From Hysterangium stoloniferum (lineage: Eukaryota > Basidiomycota > Agaricomycetes > Hysterangiales > Hysterangiaceae), in assembly GCA_015178975.1 (NCBI GenBank), contig WHVD01000032.1:186001-250000 (forward strand): a DNA stretch of 64,000 bases, given 5' to 3'. Positions within the stretch are counted from its first letter, which is position 1. Each line of letters starts with the position of its first letter. Under the pieces are notes generated by a model. The model was not told the origin of the DNA. It searched no databases and saw only the letters and a program-made list of their open reading frames with translations. The translations under genes and the position numbers were made by a program. Below are positions 55,499-64,000 of the stretch, piece by piece.

Positions 55499-56117
55499 TG
55501 TGAAGAGTGGTGGAAGTTCTAACTGTTCTATATATGAAGAATATTGACCATTTAGGTACAACACAAAGATGTATTGACTATCTAAGTCTACTATGGACCA
55601 AACACATATTGACTATTTAGTTCAATACGGTCGAGTGAAATAGCTATCTAAAGTAGAATAGAGAGCTAAAATGAATAAGGAGAATTGACTGTGAAGTATG
55701 ATTCTGAGTGACTGCTCGAGTGTAGAAGAGAATAATGAGAGAGTCAAATAACAGAGTAGCGTGGATTGAGATAAAGGTGGAATTTCGACTAGTATAGTTC
55801 AAAACTCTGATTGTGTAGATGATCAAAGCCTGTCTGTGACGGTCGAGATGATACCCCAATCACAACTTACAGGACACTAACTGGTGTCTGGGTAAGTCGT
55901 GGTTGTGGTGTAAAAGTGTCTGAGTTCTAACTATGGGCGCTAGAATACATAAGTCTGGTGTGCATGCACCCACAAGAGTTGATGTACCGTATACATAGGT
56001 CATTGAACTAATTATAAATGTATAATAAAATAGAGAGAAAGTAGAAATAATAATGGAAATATAGTATGAGCTCATCCAGACTATATTTCCTGAGTATATT
56101 TCACCATACCTCTCACA
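55499..56117 (-). repeat. 3' LTR of gypsy D
   Basis: On the plus strand it runs from TGTGAAGAGTGGTGG to CCTCTCACA. It shares its outer part and CCACAAG-type text with the two solo LTRs at 61804 and 62316. A G-rich tract (CTGGGGGGCAC on the minus strand) abuts it as polypurine tract. The copies differ in length (619, 474 and 402 bp). Confidence 0.75.
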
Positions 56118-56141
56118 GTGCCCCCCAGGTTGAAGAGTATG

Positions 56142-56534
56142 TCAAAGAAGGTGTCGAAGGATGCTTGGAACTCCTCCCCATGCATCCTGTGATGAACCTC
56201 TGAGGTGCAGGATAGCATTTCCCCAGGTGAGATGCTTGGCACAAAAGGAAAGGGCAATGTCTTCCCACTTCAAAATGTCGTTGGCAGATGTCAACCTGTC
56301 CAGTTTCTGGATTGAAGAGACCCAACGACCGTAGGCCTTCTGGTGTGTTCGAATGATGGCACGAACATGATCAGCAGAGGTGTCAGTAATGTGGGTGATG
56401 AGAGGAGGCTGGGGGTGTAGTGATGGCGGGACAGGAGTGAGAAGTGGTGTGCAGTTCACATCTCCACCAGAGGGAAGTCCTCCCAAGGTGTTGGAATCTG
56501 ACAACAGATGCTCCAACAGGTCGACTAGGTCCAC
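56142..56534 (-). CDS. Gypsy D accessory frame 3
   Basis: A 130-residue frame nearest the 3' LTR, in the sense of pol. It includes AIIRTHQKAYGRWVSSIQKL and WEDIALSFCAKHLTWGNAIL. No recognised domain. It may be the C-terminal part of the preceding proline-rich frame split by mutation. Confidence 0.4.
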   Translation of the reverse strand: MDLVDLLEHLLSDSNTLGGLPSGGDVNCTPLLTPVPPSLHPQPPLITHITDTSADHVRAIIRTHQKAYGRWVSSIQKLDRLTSANDILKWEDIALSFCAKHLTWGNAILHLRGSSQDAWGGVPSILRHLL

Positions 56535-56842
56535 AGCCGAGTGGATCAGTGCATGCTCAGGAAGGACACAAGAGGAGTTAACAAGCAGGGACTAAAACAT
56601 GGAGAGCTCAACCCATTCAATATCCTCCACTAAACACAGCTGTTCCTTAGGGTCGTTGACGCATAAGTAAAACATACTCATGTGGTCTGACAGCATGAGA
56701 GACCCACTATACCCTTGGATATGCCCTTTAAGAAGGGGGTGCCACAAGGTTGGCCCCAGTCACATTAACATGCGTCCCACAGTGAAAATGTCGGAGGGGT
56801 AGTTTATGGACACGCACATCCAACCTGCCTGTAAGAAGTGAG

Positions 56843-57811
56843 TCAAGTTGGCTGTGTCCCGAGAGTGAGGGGGAGAGGGTGGCTGTGGCAGGGGGCTGCA
56901 AATGGGGTCGGCTGGGAAAGGGTCACCTTCTGCTTCCCCTTCGCCTTTTCGCTTAAGGGGGGAGGCTCCTTGAAGACTTCCATGGCTGGGGGAGGTTCCT
57001 TGAAGACCTCCATGGCAGGGGGGGGTTCCTCGAAGACATCCATGACTGAGGGAGGCGCCTCGAGGACTTCCTCCATGACTGAGGGAGGCGCCATGAGGAC
57101 TTCCTGGATAGGGTGATCAACATCCATCAATGTAATATTGGGTTGATGAATGGGGCTCCCAAGGGAAATGCAAGGTGAGCAGGGAGAGATGGGCGGTGGA
57201 CTCTGTGCTGGCAGGGGAACAAGGGAAGTGTCTGACACCGCTGGGAACAATGGTGCCAGGATAGAGCAGGTGGACACAAGGGGGTCAGGTGACATGTGGG
57301 GGGGTGGGGTTGGCTGCAGTGCTGGAGAGGGCTTGGGTGCAGGTGAGGGCAGTGGTATGAGGGAAGGTCGTGTGGAGGGGAGGGGTAATGGTATGGGGGG
57401 AAGAGAAGGCAGGTCAGTGGATGGTTCAAGACCTCCTGGCAGCTCTGAAAAGGGTGTAAAGCACTGCAGTGGGGGTGTGGAAGAAACAGACAGAGGTGGA
57501 GAGAGGTGAGTGGAGCTGGATGGCATCACAGGGTCGGCTGGACGATACTCCCTCCAAACTCTGATGGAAGTTGGCAGTTTTCGTTGTTGATTAGGGTCAC
57601 TCATGAAGAAGTGAATGTTGTCAGGAAGTAAAAAAACCTTCATGGCAATCAGCACCAAGGTACTTGCTGTCGTAGGTGGGGTAGCACGATCGGTCATCCT
57701 CCAAATCAGATGAGAAATTGATGGGCCCCATCTGGTAGGTTTGTTCCTGAGGCCCACATTGGGAAGGAGGTCTGGGAGGTAGTGCAACTCCGTCCCCACG
57801 TTGCAATGCAA
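56843..57811 (-). CDS. Gypsy D accessory frame 2, proline-rich
   Basis: A 322-residue frame in the sense of pol. Its middle is dominated by Pro/Ser/Leu. Near the C-terminus a short repeat PPSVMEEVLEA, PPSVMDVFEE, PPPAMEVFKE, PPPAMEVFKE is visible. There is no transmembrane segment or envelope-like feature. Its position between integrase and 3' LTR is where accessory or env-like genes sit. Function unknown. Confidence 0.5.
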   Translation of the reverse strand: MHCNVGTELHYLPDLLPNVGLRNKPTRWGPSISHLIWRMTDRATPPTTASTLVLIAMKVFLLPDNIHFFMSDPNQQRKLPTSIRVWREYRPADPVMPSSSTHLSPPLSVSSTPPLQCFTPFSELPGGLEPSTDLPSLPPIPLPLPSTRPSLIPLPSPAPKPSPALQPTPPPHMSPDPLVSTCSILAPLFPAVSDTSLVPLPAQSPPPISPCSPCISLGSPIHQPNITLMDVDHPIQEVLMAPPSVMEEVLEAPPSVMDVFEEPPPAMEVFKEPPPAMEVFKEPPPLSEKAKGKQKVTLSQPTPFAAPCHSHPLPLTLGTQPT

Positions 57812-57815
57812 TGCT

Positions 57816-58630
57816 TTATAGTTTGATCCTCCGTACTTTGTCCCAATTGTAGAAGGTGACCCTGTCTTTTCCTTTCCTGCTTTTCTGTCCTACACTCCAA
57901 ACACATGGTGTGCCCCCATCACTGCAATCTGTCTCAGTGAAACCTGTCCATTTATGGCTCAGGGGGGGAGCGATGGTTGAAGGGTTGTTGTTTCCTTCCA
58001 TTCTCCTCCATTCCTGCCATGTCCGCTTTGAGGGGACATTATCCCTAGCACCCCTCTTTTGCTGTCCTTCTAAGTACTCCTCCCTCCTCTTCCTCTTGAG
58101 TGTTTTTAATTCCTCCTGAACCTGCACAGAGAAAGCCTTGGACTGCCATTTTTTCCTGATCTCCTTTTCGGTGGAAGGGAAGATACTACAAGGGGGTGGG
58201 GGGGTTTCACTCCATGTTCCTGAGGGAGCCCCCCAAGTACCAGAGGACAGGGGCACAGCTTTTGGAATGGGGTCTGTCCACGTAGGGTATGTGGACAAAG
58301 AGGCCTCCCCCAGGCACTCGACAATTTCTGTTCGAGGTGGGGAAGGAGGAACTGTTGTTTGGGGTCGAGGTATCCTTTTAAAGTTGGGAAGTCGGGGTCT
58401 GGGGGGAGGTGTATATGGAGTGACAGCAGTTCTGCTCCCTGAGTTGGTGGAGGCTCCTGCCATGTTGTCCTGCATGGTGGAGTGCATTGACGATGGCATC
58501 CCAGAATTACCCATACAGTGCTTGACATTTTCAGTACGAGATGACATGGTAGAAGTATTAATAGGTTGGGGTCATGGTATTCTTTTGAAGTTGGGGAACT
58601 TGGGTTTGGGTTGTTGTTCCTGCGACATAG
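57816..58630 (-). pseudogene. Gypsy D accessory frame 1
   Basis: Starts MSQEQQPKPKFPNFKRIP at 58630. A TGA where CGA is expected lies near 58575, then it is open to 57816. The phrase PNFKRIP recurs about 60 residues later, a small internal duplication. The C-terminal part is charged (KTLKRKRREEYLEGQQKRG, WQEWRRMEGNN). It lies 3' of the chromodomain stop, in the sense of pol. No family recognised. Confidence 0.5.
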
Positions 58631-58828
58631 TGTACTGATTTGAGAGGTTGACGTGGAGAGAAGAGATAGGGGGATAAAATTTTCTTTAGCAGATTTACGT
58701 ATTTTATATTAATTTTAAGCTCCGCTCAGTTATTGAGGTGAAAGGCCAAGGGGGATGAATAGTGAAGAGTAGAGTTAAAAGTAAATAAACAGTGTTGTCA
58801 TTGTGAGAAGGTGAAATGATCATTAGAT

Positions 58829-60187
58829 TCAATAAATAGTTTTGTAAGCTCTAAGAAGAGCGGGGGTGTTACGAAGGTTGTTGCCATTTAACCAGGTGTC
58901 CTCTTCCGGTCCATATCCTTTCCATCGAACTTGGAAAAGGAGTTGATTTCAATGCTTTTTGTGTCCTACTATAGCTTCTACTTCATACTCCTCATCGTTA
59001 CAGTCTAGTTCCCGAGGATTCTCGAGTAGCTCCCTTGATCCGAATTCCTTGGGGGAGAGATGGTACTTTTTAAGATGGTCTCGGTTGATCACTGGGTGTA
59101 GTTGATATTCTGAGGGAATGCAGAGTCAAAAGACTTGAGGATTGATCTTCTCCAAGACTTCGAACAGCCCTATCCATCTTTGTATAAGTTTCCTCCCAGA
59201 TCCTTTGGCTTCAACAAGCGTGAGGGAATGGGGATTGATTAGAACATAATCTCCTTCTGAAATATCTTCCACTGATCTCCTTTTCTTATTTTAGCTGCAA
59301 ACTTGTGTTTCTTGTGCTCGCGCAATCAAATCCCACACCACCTGTTGATGGTTTTCCAATTCTAAGATCCATTGGTCAGCTAAAGGGCTATCCGACAATT
59401 CCCTGGGAACCACGGGGTCATACCCTCCTAGGCAGCGAGACATTCCTCTTGGTAAGTATCCCATCAGCAAAAAGGCTGGTGTGTAGCTTGTTGAACTCTG
59501 AACCGTCAAATTGTAGGTATGAGCCACCACCTGAGTCCATTTACATAGACCATTCCTCTTTTGAAGAAGCACAGTACGCTCTGAGCATTTGCTCAACTAT
59601 AGCATTGGTGTTCTCCATTTGACTGTCAGTTTGAGGATGATGGGATGAGGATACCACGAGGGCACTTCCGTATTCCTTGCAGACCTCTCTCCAGAACCTA
59701 CAGGTCCATCTCTTGTCTCAATCACAGATTATCCTTGAGGGTAGGCCAAAAGGAGTGGCTATTTTATTCACAAAGATTCACGCAAATCCTTCTGCAGATA
59801 GATCTGAAGTCGTGGGCTCACAAATTAAAAAACGCGTGAGTTTATCCACAGTGACAAATATGGCTGAGTAAGCACCCTCTGCAGAAGGAGGCAATCCAGT
59901 AATCAGGTCCATTGGGACAACCTCAAATGGCCTTAAGGGTACATACATCCGTGGGTCGAAGAGCTCCTTGTCGAGTGGAATGATCAACCTTAGTTTTCTG
60001 GCATATGTCACAGCTGTGAGCATACACCACACAGTCCTGCAATATCCTCAGCCAGAAAAAATGGTCTTTCATCAGCTGAAAAAGTCTGTGACCACCTGCA
60101 TGAGCTTCTTCGAAGGGGTTGTCATGTATCAATTTGAGTATGGTTGACACCATGCTGCTAGGTACACAGATTCGACTTTTCCAGTTT
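58829..60187 (-). pseudogene. Gypsy D integrase and chromodomain
   Basis: The zinc region is visible (HAGGHRLFQLMKDHFFW with CVVYAHSCDIC, an HHCC arrangement). The core starts RPFEVVPMDLITGLPPSAEG with IFVTVDKLTRF. The C-terminal part has YTPAFLLMGYLPRGM and FKVGDHVLINPHSLTL, then a chromodomain (YEVEAIVGHKKH, LFQVRWKGYGPEEDTWL) ending at the stop 58831-58829. Several TGA codons interrupt. Confidence 0.85.
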
Positions 60188-61803
60188 TAATCTTGAAAGA
60201 ATAATAGCTTATTCTTGCCGATGAAATAGTGCAAAGGGGTAGCTACCACACTTGGGGAAATGGGATTGGCGGCGTAATGATTTCTGAAGGTGGGATCTTT
60301 CTGATATCCATCACAAAGTTCCTTAACATAATTCTCATCGATTTCTATAAGCAATTGGGGGTTCGAGAGAGTAAAGTTTGCCTCATCAATTTCATCATTT
60401 CTGGGGAGGTTGTGCAAATCCCATTTCATTTGGGGGACCTCTTCCATCATTCCAATTGGTTCAACTAACTCATGATGAGTGAGAAAGACGGCCTTTTCCA
60501 CCGGTTTGTTCTCCCATAATGTCTCATTGTCATTCCGGTTGTAAGAATCTGCTACGATTGGTAAGAGGTCATCTCTTGCAGGACTAGCACAGTCAGGTAC
60601 TCGAGGGAGTCTAGACAGTAGGTCAACATTACTGTGTATCCGTCCCACTTGATGTAGGATTTCCAGACCGGGGTATGCAGCATATACTGCCCCCCATGTG
60701 GCCAGTCGATGATTGGTATTCTCATAAGATCTAGCCCATTGTAATGCCACATGGTCAGTGATCAGAAGGATATGTTCTCCCTTGATAAAGGGCTGGAAAT
60801 GGACTAGTCCCTCCTTAGCAGCTAACGCCTCTCGCTCCGTGGCTGAGTAATTATATTCTGCTTTCTTGAGCATGCGGCTCCAATAGGCAATGACACACTC
60901 AACAGTGACACTGGTGTTGACAAAATCTGAGGCCCAGGAATCCGTCTAAGTGAATTCCAGCTCCTTGGTTTTATAACAAGTGACGAAAATGGGCACATCT
61001 TGAGATTGATTGAAGGCTGATCTTGCTTGGGCATAGATTTTGGTATCTTTTAGATCCTTGAGTGTCATTTTCTGTATTTGTTGGAGACAACATCCCAGCA
61101 CAAAGTCCAAAGCATCCATGTATAGCCAATAAGGCATGCCACTTGTGGGGTGTCCGAGTACTGGGGCAGAGCTCAACGCAACCTTGATGTCTTCGAAAGC
61201 TTGGGCATGTTTGGAATCCCAAGTCCAATGGACTCCTTTCTTTAAGAGGTTGAAGAGCGGAGCAACCGTCCAGGAATAAAATGGTATGTAAGCAGAGAAG
61301 TACAGAACCATCCCAAGGAAATGTTGAAGATCTTCTATCTTGGTAGGTGTAGCTAGTTCTAGTATGGCAGTGACTTTTTCTTGATGGGTCAAAAAACCAA
61401 GTCTAGACACCTATGTCCTAGTAATAGAATTGAGTTATACCCAATGTAGCACTTTTTGGGTGAGAGAGTGATTCCCACTGCAATTATGGCTTGTAGGACC
61501 TAGTCTATGTAAATGCTCTAAATGATTGTCCTATGTCTTAGAAAAGATCATGATGTCATCAATATAAACTAGGCAGAATATCCATAAGTAAGGTGCGAGT
61601 ACAGTTTGCATAACTCTCTGGAATATAGAGGGTCCATTATGAAGTCCAAAGGGCATTCTCCTGAATTGCCACAGTCCTCGATGGGATCTGAAGGCGGTCT
61701 TCAGTTTGTCTTCTTCTAACATTTCAAGTTGGGTAAAACCAGCTAACACATCAAAGGAAGATAGGATGTTGGATCCTGAAAGCACTTGCATGATTTCAGA
61801 CTG

Positions 61804-62277
61804 TGTGAAGAGTGGCGGAAGTTCTGACCGTTCTATATACAAAGAAATGAGTAGAAAGGAAGGATATTGACCTATTCGGTGCAATATAAGAGAAAGTGAG
61901 AGAAGGAGCACGAGATGACAAAGGAGTCAACGAGTGCAATGGTTCGAGTGGAGGCCTCGACTGTTACAGTTCGAGGCCAGAAGTGTTAGATGGTTCAGAT
62001 ATTGCTACCTATGTAGTAGCTGACATGTTACCCTGATCACCACTCATAGTAGACCTAGTTTATGTCTTATGAGTGGTGGTTCTTGGGTTAAAGTGTGTCT
62101 GAGTTCTAATTGGTGCTGGGTGCACCCACAAGTATACACAATGCTTCGAACTAATGAAATATGCAATATTCGAAGAATATGAAAGATAGAAAAATATGAA
62201 TAGAATATGTAAAATATAAATAAAATAAAAGGAGTGTTTTACCACAATGAAACTGTGGTAAAAGCATACTCCTCACA
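61804..62277 (-). repeat. Nested solo LTR in gypsy D reverse transcriptase, copy 1
   Basis: 474 bp from TGTGAAGAGTGGCGG to CTCCTCACA with perfect duplication GACTG (61799-61803, 62278-62282). Excision restores RT reading from RQSEIM. Confidence 0.9.
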
Positions 62278-62315
62278 GACTGGCGTGGCAATGGGAATTC
62301 ATCGGGAACTGTTAG

Positions 62316-62717
62316 TGTGAAGAGTGGTGGAAGTTCTGACCATTCTATATATGAAGAAATGAGTAGAATGGGAGGAAGGATGATTCGAGTGGAGGCCTCG
62401 ACTGTTATAGTTTGAGGCCAGAAGTGTTCGCTAGCTCAGATAATGCCACCTATGTGGTAGCTGACACGTTACCCTGATCACCACTCGCTGTAGACCTAGT
62501 TTGTGTCTTACGAGTGGTGGTGCTTGGGTAAAAGTGTCTGAGTTCCATTTGGTGCTGAGTGCACCCACAAGTATACACAGAGCTTCGAACTAATGAAATG
62601 GTGCAATATTTGAAGAATATAAAGGATAGAAAAATATGAATAAAATGTGTAAAATATAAATAAAATAAAAGGAGTGTTTTACCACAATGAAACTGTGGTA
62701 AAAGCATACTCCTCACA
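62316..62717 (-). repeat. Nested solo LTR in gypsy D reverse transcriptase, copy 2
   Basis: 402 bp from TGTGAAGAGTGGTGG to CTCCTCACA with perfect duplication GTTAG (62311-62315, 62718-62722). It lies only 38 bp from copy 1. Excision restores YRKLNSLTVPDEF. Confidence 0.9.
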
Positions 62718-63070
62718 GTTAGGCTGTTCAACTTCCTATAGTCAATCACCACTCACAGTTTCCCATTGCGATAGATGACAAAGGCTGGTGCCCCCCAAGG
62801 ACTTTTGGACGGTTTGATTACTCCCTGTTGAAACCAAGTATCCATTTGTTCATCAATGACCTTCTTATTGGCTGGGGAAGTTGGAAACATTGGCATCAAA
62901 ATAGGTTGTGTGCCTTCTTTCAACGGGACATTGACTTTGATGTCTACTTGTCCTAAATGCCCATCTACTCCAAAGGCTTGGACATTCTTAGTCAATACCG
63001 ACTCCAAGTGAGAGGAGACATCAGTAGGAATGTCAGGTCCTAAGTTAACCAACTTACGTAGGTAGTCCAC

Positions 63071-64000
63071 ATGAAATGTTTCCGTGGTGGCAACCTCTGA
63101 TATTTTAGGGCCTGCTGGTCGAAATCATCTGTGAGTTCCCATTCTGGGGGCTGTCTGGAAGGTCAAGGGTTAAGGACATGCTCCTCTTCTATTCTTGATA
63201 GGCTCTCTATGAGGTGAGCGATCTTGGTTGCCATTGACTGCATTGATGCCTTCTCAGTTGGAGATCTAGGCGTCTGAGCCCATTTGTTCATATCATGAAT
63301 TAATCCAACAGTTTCCCCTCATCTAATGATTCTTGGTGTCAGAGAGGGGTTAGTGAGAGGTATCACAGCATGTTCCCTAGAGATAGCAGTGGTGGGAGCA
63401 GCTAGTATACTTCCATCATCATTCTGCAAGACAACTCCCTCGACTATCCATTGGTCACCGATAAGATCTCTGACAAATATTGGTACTAATTGAGCTGATT
63501 CCGGCTCTATAGTACAATCCTGTAGTGCCTGTGCAACTCTTTCAGTATGCACCCCTTTGTCTGGTTTGGAAGTCAATTCAGGTGAGCCATTGCTCAAGGG
63601 GGATCTTGCTAATCGAGAAGGCTAAAGGTTGCAGCTCCTTGGAGGAACTGGCTGGGATAGACCCTGCCCTCCCTGGTAGAATCAATCTAGAGCCCAACAG
63701 CTGGTCTCGTAGTGTCCCGATCTCACGTGAAAGTCCTCCCCAAGAAGAATCAGTGCAGTCATGCCTCAGACAATGTACATTTTGGTGGTAACTTTAAGGA
63801 GCATACTGGTGTCATCTTAAAGGTAAATGGGGACATTGACGTATCCTAAGACCTTAGCATTGGTGCTTTACGTGATCTTCAATGTATTTTAGTAGTTCAA
63901 ATAACTGATAGTCTATAGTCATCCACAAACATGTACTTAGCTCTCCAGTTCATATCTCAAATTAGTCTTGACTCAGTCTCAAGTTAGTCTAATCTACTCC
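63071..64000 (-). pseudogene. Gypsy D protease region, continuing past the window
   Basis: The minus-strand text reads DDTSMLLKVTTKMYIV and MTALILLGEDF near 63740-63830, typical of the gypsy protease C-terminus, then a linker frame (63597-63319) with ESAQLVPIFVRDLIGDQW and VVLQNDDGSILAAPTTAISR. The protease active-site motif lies outside or in broken text. Stops interrupt. Confidence 0.65.

Larger units (their letters stand above)
60187..63070 (-). pseudogene. Gypsy D reverse transcriptase and RNase H
   Basis: RT text runs from IDEQMDTWFQQGVIKPSKSP through VVIDYRKLNSLT. Across the two nested LTRs it continues in frame with VPDEFPLPRQSEIMQVLSGS, then FDVLAGFTQLEM, RMPFGLHNGPSIFQRVMQ and a catalytic CLVYIDDIMIFSKT, here with both aspartates. 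RNase H follows (WLYMDALDFVLG, YNYSATEREALAAKEGLVHF, TDHVALQWARSYENTNHRL). Frames break several times, so no protein is made. Confidence 0.88.
55499..64000 (-). mobile_element. Ty3/gypsy element D, running off the right edge
   Basis: A minus-strand chromovirus with its 3' LTR at the left, three accessory frames, then integrase with chromodomain, RNase H, reverse transcriptase and protease. Gag and the 5' LTR lie beyond 64000. Two solo LTRs of the same family are nested in the reverse transcriptase. It is decayed by stops and frameshifts. Confidence 0.88.

Overview
The window looks like a transposon-dense stretch of nuclear chromosome from a filamentous fungus, most likely a mushroom-forming basidiomycete (Agaricomycetes). 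The reasons are host genes cut by many 44-115 bp introns with GT..AG borders, chromodomain-bearing Ty3/gypsy elements, a Mutator-like element with a GCM/WRKY-type zinc finger, Tc1/mariner elements and a short CCCTAA telomere-type array. Nothing has bacterial operon structure. The organism assignment is inference.

Only two host genes look intact. On the minus strand at 38889-44156 I can splice a 12-exon gene for a 1516-residue ankyrin + RCC1 + double-BTB protein that resembles fungal relatives of IBtk. On the plus strand at 50450-52605 I can splice a 9-exon cytochrome P450 of 517 residues. In both, the exon sum is divisible by three and every join keeps frame. A cysteine synthase fragment (2515-2966) is a relic.

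The rest is mostly nested mobile DNA. A Mutator-like element runs from about 6.27 to 21.6 kb. It was split by a complete Ty3/gypsy chromovirus (6512-15874, TSD ATTTT) and by three solo LTRs of one family (16449-16991, 17166-17708, 17962-18505), each with a perfect 5-bp duplication. The chromovirus 3' LTR is itself split by a Tc1/mariner element (13762-15368). Next comes a 3973-bp symmetrical palindrome (22407-26379), apparently two inverted 1966-bp LTRs joined through a 41-bp centre that holds a tRNA 3' half ending in CCA, all flanked by the duplication GACTC. From 27 to 38 kb lie decayed minus-strand gypsy elements (B and C), two more Tc1/mariner elements and an 859-bp solo LTR. From 53 to 64 kb lie a nearly intact Tc1/mariner element, a tRNA-like sequence and a fourth gypsy element (D, minus strand, running off the right edge) with its own nested solo LTRs and extra 3' reading frames.

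Several signals recur. Premature stops in the retroelements are mostly TGA where CGA is expected, and two of three reverse transcriptases read YLDN where YLDD is expected; both fit decay of methylated CpG. Gypsy A shows Tf1/sushi-type self-priming and carries a spliced antisense gene with a Zn2Cys6-like cysteine pattern. All four Tc1/mariner elements have long terminal repeats whose outer motif recurs inverted at their inner edge. The palindrome is the most unusual object: if transcribed it would give a roughly 2-kb hairpin RNA, and its centre suggests an aberrant reverse-transcription product.
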